The translations under genes and the position numbers were made by a program. The notes under the pieces are model-generated. The model saw only the letters and a program-made list of their open reading frames with translations. It was not told the DNA's origin and searched no databases. A stretch of DNA of 64,000 bases from Poa pratensis (lineage: Eukaryota; Streptophyta; Magnoliopsida; Poales; Poaceae), in the NCBI GenBank assembly GCA_947311845.1, contig CAMZMU010000071.1, positions 21,652,046 to 21,716,045 on the forward strand, in the 5' to 3' direction. Below, piece after piece: positions 23,701 through 35,778 of this stretch (within the stretch, counting starts at the first letter, position 1; each line of letters begins with the position of its first letter).

Positions 23701-26700
23701 TGGCGATTCATAGTAGGTTCTGATCTGCTCGTGTTGGATAGTTTGCAATGTGGGTGAATTTGGATGCTTGACAGGTTTCCATGAGCTAAATCTTGAATTG
23801 GCTGATGATGGAATTGGTCTCTTGACGCATCAGTTTTTTCTTATATCTGTTTTTTGTATATGTTTAAGTCTGTTTTTATCTCTGAATTATTTGACCCATC
23901 GTTTCTTACCAGATCGGCTCCCCAATTGTATAAGGAGTTAAGGACTCGGCAATCAGAAACTGCGATGAGTTCCTCATGGGGGAAGGACGTCAAAAATATC
24001 CTATACTAGGAGAACAGCGCCACGAAGCAGGTCGAAATCCAGTTCAAGACAGCCTGTGTCCTCCAGGTATTGATCCTGACTTTAGTTTTGATCCTGCACT
24101 CTAGGCTGGTTTAGTTTTGACCCTGACATCCAAACTGTACCTGATAGATGATAAACAAGATCATCTGAAATCTGAAGCAGTCCCTGTTGCAACAAAGTCT
24201 AGGTACGCTTTGTCATTGTTTTCTTTTCACTCCAAAAAACAGTCTGTTATAAGAGTTATTATTTTGTTTTCTCTGATTATCATTGTACGCTTAAAATATA
24301 TGAACGTGAATTTAATTATCTAAACATTCCCCACAAAAAATTACCATATTGACCCATTTAACGTTTTTCTTTTCAAAAAAAAACCAAAAACTGTAGGTGG
24401 CATTCAGGGTTGTCCATGGACAGTATTCTTCCAAGGAACCATGATAAGCCGAGAAGAAGTTTGCAGCCTCCAACTTCCTCCTTGGAAACCGAGGGAAAAT
24501 TATTGACTTTGATTTGAGGCTTCTTATTAGCTATTTTGTATGTAGTACCTTGATTAGCGTTCTTAAACTGTAGGATTATTTAACCAAGCACATGTGATCA
24601 GGTCACTATGGCATCACCAAAAGCACATCGTCATTTCAAACACATGAGGTACATAATACTGATACTTTTTCGGTGGAATGTGCTCATCTCCTTAAATGCT
24701 GATCCTTTTCTGTTTTCTTGATTTCTGCCGGTGTATTGCAGTTCAGGTGTGAAATGAGATAACATAGAACATCTTCAGTGTAACTTGTTGTTTTTTATCT
24801 GTTACCTGATTTGAAGTCTTTCTTTTTTAGGATCTTTCATATTTCTTCTCACCACTTGTAATATGGAGACATATGAAAAGAAAGGGTGCTCTAACTTGAT
24901 ACAGGTATGTCATTACTGTTACAAGATTTTGGTAGTTCAATATTAAATTACTGCCCCCATTTCGGCAAATGCAACTTCTGATTAATTCTTTCAGCCGTGG
25001 TATCACTCATATCAGCACTGAAGCTGCAAAGGTATAGTACTATTCAGCTTGCATTCCTATTTACAATAAAACAAACGTTATCTTCATTTTCCTAATGGAG
25101 TAGTCTACATCCTGACTGTTGCACAGAGAATGCCACGGTCTGATCATTGCTCCTAATGATTACGGTGCTCATCAGGTTTCACAATGTAAAAGGTATGAAT
25201 GGCACAGGGTGGGCAATATGAGGATTTTAAAATTCAACTATATGAACCCGTGGCTATGCTGTCACATCGACACATTTCAAGTTTAGAGTTATTTTATATG
25301 TTGAAAGATAAAAAAAGTCCAAGATAGAACTGTATTAGTGTTGCATTGTCAGTCTGCTGCATCTGCATCTGTAATTGGAGATTCAGGTTATACCCGTTCT
25401 TATGGTCTTTTCATAGGTGATTTCTTTCCTTTAGGTAATCACTATATTTTTAGCCATGGGCGGGGCAGTATGGTGACGACGCTGGCGCGGGGTGTGTCCA
25501 GGAAACTGAAGAAGTGCTCGAGACGCGGACGGACAGCCCGGATCCTTTGGCGTGCTCTCTGCCTTCTACTTGTGCAGAACACCCCGCAGGTGCGTCGCAA
25601 CCTCAAGCCCTCCGCTTTGCAGCGCGAGCTCAACGTGCCAAAGTTTTGATATAGATAATAAGCAGGCCGAGCTACTAATGACAATGTAGGGAAATTAGTA
25701 CGTTGTACGTCCCAGTCCCTACGAGTTTCAGTGTTGAACTTGCAATTGGTATTGTTGGTCCTAGCTAAAACATGTGAGTAATAATAGATCATGTTAAGCT
25801 GTAAATGTAAAAGGTCTCTACCAGGAGTTGCCAATTTAAATTTTATTTTATTCTCTGCAATTATGTTTGGATTGAGGAAGCATTGAGCAGATATAGTGCA
25901 AGTACAGGGGATATCATCAGTACAGCTGAGAGGTTGCAACAAGAATTTGGGGTTATCACTCAGCGCCAAGAAATTGTATCATGTTTCCTAAAGAATCATC
26001 CGTTTCAATGATTCTTTGATTGCTCCAGTGATATCTTACTCATTTTGTGGCACCAAGATAAAGAAGTGAGCTTGCCATTAGCTCAGATTCCCAGTTCAGT
26101 GTGCATTCGATCCTATACATGGATGTAACCTATAGAGTTTTATTTTACTTAAAATATTTATTGTTCCCAAGTACCTGTACAAGCACACTGACTTGAATCA
26201 CTATGTCATTCTGAATCAGAGATTGAAGTTATATTTGTTGTTAATTTTTTAAAAGAGATGGCTGTTGTTATTTGACCAGCAAAGAAATGCCTATTTGGAA
26301 TATATTTTATTTCAGTTTGTTGGTATCATGAACAGGCTATTTGAGCCAATAACACGATTAAATATTTCATGTATATACATGAATAAGTTTCTTAAAGATA
26401 ATATACGTCCCCGTTGCAACGCACGGGCATATTACCTAGTATGCATAAAAAGACTGAAATGATGGGTTGATTGCAATGTTATATCATACCCTATCAAACA
26501 CAAATCCTGGCCCTACTGCCTCACAGAAGGCGGTGAGACATTTCATTGCAGGTGCTCGAGTTTTTATATCAGCAACCCTTTCGCTTATGCCTGAAAGAAT
26601 TTGTTTGGAAATAATAAATATTTGAATAATCAGCATCCTATAAAGACATAAGCAACAGCTGGATAAGGAAAAGGTACAGTGTATGATCAATGCAGAAATG

Positions 26701-29700
26701 TTCAAATTATCTCAAAATTGTGGAAAGTAAAGTAAGAGGAGCTCATACCAAGAATGCATAGAACGACACATCGCTTCGGGAACTTCTTTACAGTTGAGGC
26801 GATGTAGGTGATGACCTCTATAACTTGTTGTTGAACCTGTTTTGTTCAAAATATATATGACATTACTTCCCTTAAGGAAATATTTTTTACACAAAACAAA
26901 ATTATTAGTAATTACCTGCACGTTTTTTTCACTCCATCCAGGCACAGCACATAATAAACGAACAAGGAGTTCAGCAGATTTATCGAGTTCTGTGAGATTT
27001 TCTACGTCCTGCTTTAGCATGCCAATAGCTGAAATAGTACAATATTAGTGTTCGAATGGGAACCATGGAAGCATTCAGGTTTGGAGGAACAATCTTTAAT
27101 TTCCAGACAGGGTACAAAACATAACGAATAGAACAGAAATAGCCAAAGATTAAACAATGTTATGTCAAGATTTCCTTGTTTAATTATGGCATCAACACAT
27201 TAGATGTAAAAAACAAATCGAAGCTTATTCTGCAATCCAAATAAGATAAAGAACAAAACAGGGAAGGCGCTCTGCCAATCGCTAACCTTCAAGGCGCTCT
27301 TTCCAGACAGTGCTCTTTAACTGGGAAATTGTCTCTGTTTTCACGACAGAATTTAATCTCTCTTCTATCTCTTCCAAACTCATTTCAGAAGGCTGCAAGA
27401 AATCAAAAAAATAGCATGTGAGCTTGCACCTATCTCCATCAGTGATATTTGCAGTCATTACTTTGTAAATATAGCATATAGTCACTGTTACTGCAAATCA
27501 GCTGGATTTAAGTAAACACCTCAGTTAAATATATGTGGTCAGTATCCCTATGTAAATACAAAAACTGTAGTCTGGAACATAAACATGAAATAGCCTGGAC
27601 ACTGATTTTTTTTACACATTTTCCATAGAACTAAGTGATAATTGACAAAGATAATGTGTGATTAGCAGCTACGACATGTTACATACTTAATGCAGAACAA
27701 CGAAAATCAGAAATACTTTGCTTGTAAGAAGGACACGATATTATTATGACAAACAAGTCACCTCAACATCTTCAACCTCAGGAGCAGCAGAGGCCTTTGC
27801 CTGTGATCCACCATCTGACTTTTTTGTACCAGTTGATTTTGCAGGTCCGGTTTTCTTAGTCGCAGCCTACAAACACAAACATGGTGGCCAAACATAAAGA
27901 GTAGAAACTCAAACATAGGATGAGCATACGCATCCAAGAGCAAGAAAATAATACTAACCACTGCGTTGACAGTCTTCTTTCCACTAAGCATGCTTGCGGC
28001 AGATCTCCTCATTGATGAGCTATCTGTAACCTAAAGTATGAAATAACCATGGTTGGTTTGTCAATGAGTAAGTAATACATCAAGCTACAGTGCTATAAGT
28101 ATTTTGAGTAGTGGCCATGGAAATATGTTATTATGATAAATGTGGTCCTTAAGCTTCACAGGCTACTGCATAAGGCTGGTGGCTTCTCAAAGCATTTCCA
28201 TTCTTCTATTTTTAATATAACAACCCAAAAGCATCTTTATTCGAGCCATGAGCGAAAAAAATTACAGCCGTCGGTAAAAATTGTTCTAACAAACTGTGTT
28301 CTAGAAGGCAGCAGCCCCGCGTAGCCAGATTTATGCTGCCTACGCCACCTGATTATTGCCTTGCAAATTGGTGAAGACTGGTAACAAAGACAATCCAGAG
28401 GCCCAGCACAATTGCAAAGGAGACTGGGTTTTCAAGGAGATAATGTGTCGTGGTGTTAAATATAAAATCAAAACATATAAAAGGTACCTCACGAACAGAT
28501 GTGACGGCTCCAGAACTTGAGGCAGGCACTGAAATGGAATAGTTGGCGTCTGTTAGGTTTGACATTGTTCTTCTAGAAAGCAACATAAAACAGAGGTGTA
28601 TGGTTCTCGTCTATAAAAATGGAAAGCGACATAAGGTATAGCAACTCAAACCTGTTCCTGAACTTAAAGGAGTATCAGTGGCAGAACCAATCATATCTGA
28701 CAGTTTTTTTTCCTCACGTCATCTAATTTCTCCAGGGAGCGTTCCAAAGGTTTCATACCAACCATCTAAACAGATAGCAGAAGTGCCCAAAAAATAAAGA
28801 TTGTAAAGAACAATAAAGGATATAGGGATGCAAGAGAACTGTAGTCAAAAGAAACAAACCTTAGCTATGGCAGTCAAAACAGAAAAGGAAGAATCCCGAA
28901 CTTCAGGGGTGCTATCATTCAAACACTACGGTAAAAAATAAAAATTAGTTTGGATGAATCCTGAACATAAATACAAGTAAACAACAAGGAAAATCTCAAC
29001 AGGCTGTCAAAAAATGGTTGTTCACCTCCATGCAGATAGGAACATAGTCTTTGTGCAACTTTAGGACAGTTGCCTTATTGCTTGTTTCAATGCAAAATGC
29101 AACCCAGTTCAACGTTAACGATCGAACAAGAGGAACCTTGTTTTTCACAGCAACACGAACATCTGCAATAACACAACAAACAAACTTCTTATGGATTAAC
29201 ATTTTTGCTTCTTCCAGTATGTATCAAAGCAACACTACCTTAAATCATTTCAGCATTCACTTCTTAAGATATGTATCCATTATTTTTATTAAAAAAATTG
29301 CTACCACTTAAAGACTGGTCTGCTGCAGTCTAAGAAAATATGTCCATATTTCCAGGCTGACCATTGGCATATTTAAGAGAATGTGACAGACCCCGGCATT
29401 GAAGATACAGCTTTTAACAAGAAAACACTAACCATCAATCACATCAAGAAGTGTGATACAACCAGCCTTATGGATTGCTTCAAGCGTCTGGGTCAGTGCT
29501 TCTGTCATGGTTGCTTTTTTCTCTTTCAATTTTTCCTGTTTAACACAAGGACATATCGGGTGGAACATGTTACTTTACTTGGTCGGCATTTCAAGATAGT
29601 GCAGAATAAGAATTTCTTCAGTCAAGAAGAAGAGCAACAAATATACTAATACTCAATTGCCCCGAGCCCCTGTAAGAGGTTACTTTAAACAACACGGTTA

Positions 29701-32700
29701 ATTTAAAATATATTGATTGGAATATAGGAGGAAGTCACAATCAAATGAAAGAGGAGGATCTCAAGTAGTAACTACAGTATTTTATTACCCAATTAAAACA
29801 CCAAATATATTTTTCTCGGCACTAAATTATTGTCCTACCATAACATAACCAGTATATCACTATACTATCCAATTACCAGAACACGGATTTCTCCCCGCAT
29901 GTGTGTAAGTGAAACAGATATATAGCAATGGTCACGGTGCCCTGGTCCTAGACACCAGGGCAATAATCAGGCAATAGATTAACTGTACAATTATTATTAT
30001 AATAAGACGATAATTTTAACTAACATCTAGAGAAAATGTATTGGTTGTACAGGACCCCGTCAATCTTCTTAAATCACAGAAAATCGCATCTCACACTTGG
30101 AAAGAAAGGTGGATGAAGCAGAACAGCAGCACACTGTCCAACAGCCCCAACTTCCTGCAGATGGTAAGCTTTTCCAACTCTGCTCACTGCTTCTCTCCCT
30201 TGCTGTGATTCTGCTGTCTGTCACGATGACCTATTCAGAGGTTCTTTTCTCAAACGTCCTTCTCTTCCGAAGTACCTCCCAAGGCTATGCCCAGCTGATC
30301 AGTGATAGTATCACCGGCAATCAGGGTTCAGGATTATCCCTACCTCTCCCTTTCCCCCTCCTTCCATGTTAAGCTGAACGAATCGCATCTTGAGATTTCT
30401 TTTCCGCGAGTCAGATGCCCGAACCTTTAAGCAGGCACACTGGCCGACACCTCAAACTTACAGGCAGGCAGGTTTCAAACGACCCCAAGCAAGGCAACAA
30501 GCAGTAGTGCGTAACAGACTGTTTATCCTTTAAGTGGATAACATACGCACATGGAAATTTGGCAGCACTAATAAGTTGTGTGGCTAAAGTGAAGGGCAAC
30601 ATATCACATATACAAAAGTACAGAACACTCCATAGTGTAAAGCAGATCAGACATCTTAAGCTATAAGCTGGCAGATAGCACAAACAACAACACAATGTTG
30701 GTAATTTATGATAATTCAGAAAAGGGACCTTTCGACTTACAAGTAAAACAGGAAGCAGATTCCGTGAATTCCCAGAAAAATGAGTTCTTAAACCTCTAGC
30801 TAAATTCCCTATTGCTTGAGTAGCTTCCACTGCAACGGCCAAATTAACATCTGTAACAAGCTGTGATAGGAAAAAAGAAGAGGAAAGCAAGTGAATCACA
30901 AATTACAAACATTATTAGACAACGTATTTATGACAGCACTCAGGATCCTGAACAGTTGTGTGATAAATAACACAACAACAAGCTTGGCAAGGAAATAAAA
31001 GTAAAGAAAATAATTGAACGGCTTTTATCACCAAATGCTACCACAGTAACTCAAGAACCTTCCCAAATACATATCAAGACCTCCCAAAGAATACAGTGTG
31101 TCGACAGCTCCACATTAAGTATTGCAACACTAAGGAACATAATGCGACCTCTTAGAGATTACCAAAACAACATAACAAGAGTTTTTTTTGGGCAATGAAT
31201 CAATGCATATCTGACAAAAAATTATGCAGATAGTTTTAGGTAAGTATTCACATACACATTGCTTGCCGTACAAAATACGATATAAGCCAGGACAAACACT
31301 AAAAGGGAGTCTTATTGAAATATAAGGAAACAGGAAAACAATAGATGAGTCAGGAAACAGCCTTGAAATGAAAAAAAATCGTGCCAACAAGTAAAATCAG
31401 TGTGCACAATGGGCAAATTTTGAGGTATGAAATAGTAGACTAAGCCAGTATTAACCTTTTTAAGTGTTCGAGAAACTTCATTAAAATCACCAGGAGCAAT
31501 TTTTTTTGTTGAAGCAAGCTTAGTCAGCTCTGCCACAGCGTCCCTTCTTTCCGACCATTTAGTTGCTTTCTGGTATGACACAAAACACAATGACATCAAA
31601 ATCTAATATAACAGTGACCAACGTTTACTATGGAGTGACAGTATGTGTATTCAAGACAGATCACATACCACGCCATCCCAAAATCCGGACTTTTCAAGTG
31701 GAGTTAAAATATCCACAGGGTCAACAAGATCATATTCATCGATCTCCATAGGGGCTAGAAGTACAATTGCATCAGTACTCTTACAGTAAATATAAAAGGC
31801 AGCAAATTTATCAATAACAGAAAGGAACATAACAATAAAAATGCTCCTAAAAACAACATACCATCTGGCACTGCCTCGTCACAAGTACTGGCGCCTGTTG
31901 TCTCTGGTACAGCTTCCTCCTCAAGCTCTTTTTCTTGTTCGGATCTAGTAAACAATATTCAAATCACATCTTCAATACCTTATTGGATAAGTTGAAAATA
32001 TAACAAATGGTATTCACACATACACACGTGTGGTAGAAGGAAACAGTACCACTGCAAACATATGCCTGGGAGAGTACCAAGAAGCGAAGAAAAGTAGAAA
32101 GCAGGGCCAGCCTTCACCTACCCTAGGAATTTGCAGGTTGTTGGGACTAGAAGGCGAGAAGGAGGATTGGATGACAAGCTCGAGATCAAGCGTCCTAGCA
32201 GTGTGGTGTCATGGAGATTGGAATGGATGAGGCGCTGCTAGATGAGAATGGGAAGGAACGGATTGTTCCAGGAATCCAGCTAGAAGAGTTAGAAGGAATG
32301 AGCTGGGCAAACATCTTTTGGGCCTGATGCGTGTAAAACATGTTGCTGGGCCGTTGTGCTTGGGTGATTACTTTACATATTCGGTGACATCGTTCATTCA
32401 GTTTTTACCAACAGAAACCAAATTTACTAATGTCTGTTCAGTTAATTCACATGCCAACCAAAATGCATGGACAATCTAAATAACTGAAATTCGGTTTTTT
32501 CTTTGGTTTCTGGTTGTTCGGTGGTTTCTACACGCATATGAAAAATACTCCCAACCAGTGGGTCCACCAGGTCAGAGGGACAGAACAGAGGAGGTAGCTC
32601 CTGTACTCGAACCCCCATGGGTGGCAGTTAGAGCTCATTGGCAGCAAGATGTTGCCAAACCTATCTTGGCTTTTGCAAAGAGAGCGCTGGAGCTTGCCGG

Positions 32701-35700
32701 CAGTGGGTAGCGCTGATGATGTGGCAAAAATTGGTGGCATGGATGCCATGTGGACAATACCAAGGTCCACATCAACAAAAGCAGGGTCTAAAACTTTGGG
32801 AAGAGGTTAAGTAGGCAGTGTTAAAAGTTAAGAGAACTGAAGTGAACCAAAAATATAATGGAGAGGGTTATTCAAACCACTGCAACACTTGTGGGGACTA
32901 AAATGGCCTTTTTCCTTGTAAATATGAAGTTGGTTCATCTCTACTCACCATTATTGCATGAGAAAAGGAATTACCAAAACAACGATATCCAGTATATTTG
33001 GATAAGAAAAACAGTGATAAAAGTTGTATGAGATGCTGGGAAATGCAGTGGTTTTGTATCATATTATGCATGTGTCTGTGACATGTGATCATTTTCATGT
33101 AGAATCACAAAACGGCCTGGGGAGTTTAGATATCTAGTTTCCCAGGTAATGTCAGAAATTGCTCATGTAGCTAAAAAAGTATCAAACAGACATGTTCATT
33201 AAAGAAGTTGACCTTATCTTGCGAGTTGGCTTAGCAATCCCCGAAACATTTGATAGCTCTGCTTCCAATTCTTTTTTCTACAAATACAAAGTGTGATTAT
33301 ACTGTTGGCTCGTAATATAAATCATCAATAAAAACACTGCACTTGTACAAATAATCCCACCATTGTATCTCTCATCTTCTCAAACAAAATTGACTTTACA
33401 GGCTCTTTGCCAATCCATCGACAAAGCTCAAGCGTCAAACCCTTGGAAGAAGCCCGAACGTTCTGATCTGGATGATCGAATAGCTCAGGAAGCATCTTTA
33501 GAATTTTTTTGGGTGGTACAACCTTAGCTCCGAATTCACTGGTAGGAAAAAAATTATTAACAGAATTCGAAAAAAAAACTTGTTCTAACAAGAAACCAAA
33601 TTACCAGCTAAGAACTTACCTAAGTGCTTGAAACATAACATCAATAGCAGGTACAACAGCTTTAGCCACTTTATTCTTTACAGCCTTCTCCATTGATTCC
33701 TGGAAGCACGAGCAAATTAAGTCAGTTTGAGCAAACTAGCATGCTATCAACTATAATTATAAGAGGTAACATGTGATGGCACAATCTACAAAGAGGTCGG
33801 AAATATTTTAGATTGGTTGAGTAAGCAACGAAAAAAGAATATGGTTTTCGGTAAAAGGCTGGTCATCAATGCCTTGTGGCAAGATATGATGGCATCACCA
33901 GAACATATCCTTCTCTTATACTCCCTCCGTTCCATATTAGATGACTCACATTTGTCCACATGTGGATGTATCTATACATGTAACATGTCTAGATACATCC
34001 ACATTTGGATAAATGGAAGTCATCTAAATTAGAACGGAGGGAGTAAATGTTAAGATAAATCAACAAGCTCATGAAAATACTTGAGTGATCAAGCACATAC
34101 TTGCAATTGCAAATAAATGATGAGATACCAAACAAAGCTTCTACGTATCAACGAGTGGGATCTAATTTTGCTATGTCTACGCTAAATAGGTGTACCAAAA
34201 GGTACTCCCTTGTGTCTCGAAATATAGGACGCCGCGGTATCTGTGCAGTCAACACTTTGAAACTTTGACCATTAGTTTATGTGGTATATACATTCACCAC
34301 ATGATATTAATGTCATTGGATTTGTCTTCGAATACTTTCATAATATATAAGCTTACTTCTGCTAATATATTGCGATATAACCTTTGGACTGAAGACTAAA
34401 ATGACTTATATTAGATAGTAAATTAAATTACAAACGCTATTATTGGCATGTAAATGCATAAGCGTGTATATCCCGTCTCCATAGTCCATCCTGATGCTAC
34501 TCTTGTCATATCGGTATACTTTTAGACCACCACCACCATCATCATAATGCATTTCGGTTGAGCGGGAAAATACTCTGTTTTACAGTATTTGGGTGGGTTG
34601 GGCAGGGATTGTTAATTGCTTACAGATGATAAATACAAAATAAGTATAATACAAATTGGAAGGTGAACAAAGGTAAGGGTTGTCTTCACCCTCCTGGGAT
34701 GCTAGTAACAATAATTAACAGAACTTTTCCTTACTGGGTCAGCAGTCAGCTACACTACTTGCAGAATCTTGGTGGCTACCAAGCCAGAAGAGAACATTGG
34801 TGAAGGAGGGAAATTGGTGTTTGCTGTCTCAGGCATTGATCCATGGTTTTAAGCACTGAACTAGTAAACAATAGCCAATTTGTGACCCGCCATTCGCTAG
34901 TGGTAACTTTAGTATTCGACATTCAATACTATGCCATAGGTTTTTAACACTTTCGGAGTTATAGCAGCATTGGTACGTGGGCAGGTACTGCGTGTAACTT
35001 TACAATCACAAAATGCGTGGCATAAGTTGTGGAAGACAAAGTGGCTGAGTGTGAACCATAACTATTTGCTCAATGCACAACGAATAATCACAATGCATAA
35101 GTAATCACGGGGTGCAGTTCCACTTACAAGGAAGACCTCTGACGCCTCTAGCTCCACCCAAAGGAGGAACGCAGCTTGAGCCTTCTCCACAGTCTTCGGC
35201 CGACCAGTGAGGCACTTGGCACAAATCGCGTCGCACACCTCCTTGGCATACCTGGGAGGGAGGGGCCAATTCCATTCCGAAAGGCGTCGGAACAAGTGAC
35301 CAGAAGCACAATACAGCAAATGATGTAGTAGCATCATGTAGTAGACACGCACCTGGATACATCAGCATCAGCGGCTCGCTGGAACGCTAGCAGCGCGTCC
35401 AGCGCCTTCTCCTGCACCGGCGCGTTCGCATCCGAAACCGCCTTCTTAAACAACGGAGCTAACCAGCAGCACACAGGGAGAAACAACAGCGACGGTCAGA
35501 TCTAACCGCAGAAAAAATCCGACAGGAATCCCGAAATGGGACCGCGCGAATGGAGAGTCGCGCGGATCCGAGCGCTCAATGGGGTGGATCGGGAGGAGGT
35601 GGGGGTGGTGCTCACCAAACTCGCGGAGGCGGGCGTCCTTGGGGTCGGTGATGGAGTCGCAGACGGCGGCGAGGTCGATGTTGGCGTCGTTGCGCACCTT

Positions 35701-35778
35701 CCAGTTCTTGTGCTGCAGCCGCTCGTCCCACGGCAGCTTCTTCGCCTCCTTGAGGAGCTTCTCGTCCTCGGTCGACAT
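14781..35778 (-). CDS. MOR1: MOR1/GEM1, XMAP215-family TOG microtubule polymerase (five frame lesions)
   Basis: I traced 53 exons from ATG at 35778 to TAA at 14781; every intron is GT-AG. If the lesions were absent the product would be about 1,993 aa, the usual length for plant MOR1. Start MSTEDEKLLKEAKKLPWDER and end LQARMERLKSGSMDPL match the family. Approximate TOG arrays: TOG1, residues 1-238 (exons 1-6); TOG2, 267-475 (8-13); TOG3, 587-793 (18-23); TOG4, 871-1076 (26-30); TOG5, 1149-1424 (33-40). The plant-specific conserved C-terminal region follows. TOG domains bind tubulin, and MOR1 promotes microtubule growth in cortical arrays, spindle and phragmoplast. Five exons carry short indels: exon 14 (-1), 23 (-1), 25 (-2, giving TAA), 51 (-1) and 53 (+1 or -2). 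Taken literally, translation would stop in exon 14, soon after TOG2. Conserved splice sites and protein sequence suggest either very recent loss or sequence errors. Confidence 0.95.
14862..14874 (-). other. MOR1 lesion 5: exon 53 (+1 or -2)
   Basis: The upstream frame runs LDGEPQTKQYSTHG then TGA. The conserved tail IPPMDERALSGLQARMERLK continues in the next frame. Near CAAACAAAGC one base is in excess, or two are missing. The last 30 or so residues would be lost. Confidence 0.7.
15486..15491 (-). other. MOR1 lesion 4: exon 51 (-1)
   Basis: The minus strand reads CAG CTT CAA ATG CAA GTG, where the family has QLQNASEAFRTYIRDGLAQ and needs CAA AAT GCA. One A is missing from an A run. The exon is 71 bases where phase needs 72. 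Confidence 0.75.
19053..19246 (-). repeat. 97-bp tandem duplication of half of exon 36 plus its acceptor
   Basis: The sequence GTAAGATTGATCTTTCAG at 19053 recurs at 19150, and the following GCTCGGGAAGAAAGTC and intron flank also match. Copy 2 lies upstream in transcript terms, inside intron 35. It holds an exon half with a usable-looking acceptor (GTAG then GTTATCGAC) but no donor, so it is a decoy. Confidence 0.85.
19593..20411 (-). other. MOR1 intron 33, no feature seen
   Basis: An AT-rich 819-base intron with no MITE ends, tandem repeat or credible ORF. Confidence 0.5.
22086..22091 (-). other. MOR1 lesion 3: exon 25 (-2, creates TAA)
   Basis: The minus strand reads GAC ATA AGT TAA GAT AAC, where the conserved sequence is LPREDIS-A-KITPALLK. 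Two bases of the Ala codon are missing, and the result is an immediate in-frame stop. The downstream residues KITPALLKNLGSPDWK are intact in the shifted frame. Confidence 0.8.
22505..22510 (-). other. MOR1 lesion 2: exon 23 (-1)
   Basis: The minus strand reads TGC AAA GAC ACG GTC TGC AAT CAA, where the family pattern CKD-GLQSS requires one more G before GTCTG. Without it the exon hits a TGA before its end. The exon is 105 bases where phase needs 106. Confidence 0.75.
22903..26439 (+). mobile_element. Helitron in MOR1 intron 21, antisense to the gene
   Basis: The 5' end is TCTCTCCTATCTAAAAG, immediately after an A (22902). The 3' end is CTAG at 26436-26439, followed by T. An 18-base hairpin, CCCGTTGCAACGCACGGG (26410-26427), lies 8 bases before CTAG. 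These are the three structural signs of a Helitron inserted between A and T, without target duplication. Removing its 3,537 bases leaves an ordinary 234-base intron. The first 400 bases are GC-rich and exon-like with a CT microsatellite near 23322-23338. They are followed by AT-rich sequence with several cag/GT-bordered exon-like pieces (for example ending near 24066, 24650 and 25032). No Rep/helicase was seen, so it is non-autonomous and possibly carries captured gene fragments that I could not identify. Confidence 0.85.
25440..25650 (+). other. Exon-like GC-rich segment inside the Helitron
   Basis: A GC-rich island in AT-rich surroundings, open from 25338 to 25649 on the plus strand. It is rich in Arg and Lys (SRKLKKCSRRGRTARI), with no recognised domain. 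It could be a captured exon. Confidence 0.25.
28704..28711 (-). other. MOR1 lesion 1: A8 run in exon 14 (-1)
   Basis: The minus strand reads GAC GTG AGG followed by eight A and then CTG TCA GAT ATG. The family has three basic residues (KKK) here, needing nine bases before CTG. With eight, the frame meets a TGA a few codons on. Exon phases before and after agree only if one base is added. Confidence 0.75.
29536..30740 (-). other. MOR1 intron 10, no feature seen
   Basis: 1,205 bases, AT-rich. A 91-codon plus-strand frame at 30097-30372 has no support beyond being open. No MITE termini found. Confidence 0.4.
31945..33212 (-). other. MOR1 intron 6, no feature seen
   Basis: 1,268 bases. Part of it (about 32030-32820) is less AT-rich than the surrounding intron and may be an old insertion. 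I found no terminal repeats or coding motif. Confidence 0.4.
33919..34045. mobile_element. Stowaway MITE in MOR1 intron 3
   Basis: 127 bp from TACTCCCTCCGTTCC to GAACGGAGGGAGTA with TA borders. The arms are complementary throughout (GATGACTCACATTTG on the left, AAATGGAAGTCATC on the right), so the whole element would fold into a hairpin. Confidence 0.9.
34203..34425. mobile_element. Decayed Mariner-like MITE in MOR1 intron 3
   Basis: It begins TACTCCCTTGTGTCTCGAAA and ATATAGGACG. The right side has only ACTTATATTAGATAGTA, a weak complement. The termini are eroded, so the boundaries are approximate. Confidence 0.4.

Larger units (their letters stand above)
26490..35778 (-). other. MOR1: MOR1 exons 1-21 (coordinates)
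   Basis: Exons in transcript order: 35778-35616, 35458-35353, 35251-35128, 33699-33620, 33538-33361, 33277-33213, 31944-31862, 31754-31669, 31569-31456, 30860-30741, 29535-29433, 29162-29026, 28925-28860, 28765-28652, 28528-28488, 28030-27959, 27866-27762, 27392-27287, 27028-26916, 26836-26749, 26590-26490. Codon phase was followed across every junction. Recognisable peptides include KKILKMLPELFDHPDQNVRA (exon 5), VNLAVAVEATQAIGNLARGL (exon 10) and TRAPAMKCLTAFCEAVGPGF (exon 21). Exons 16-17 encode the low-complexity, Lys/Ser/Ala-rich linker between TOG2 and TOG3. Confidence 0.9.

Noticed and set aside
30097..30372. 91-codon plus-strand frame inside MOR1 intron 10
   Set aside because: Antisense intronic frame without domain, ending in a hydrophobic low-complexity tail; probably chance.
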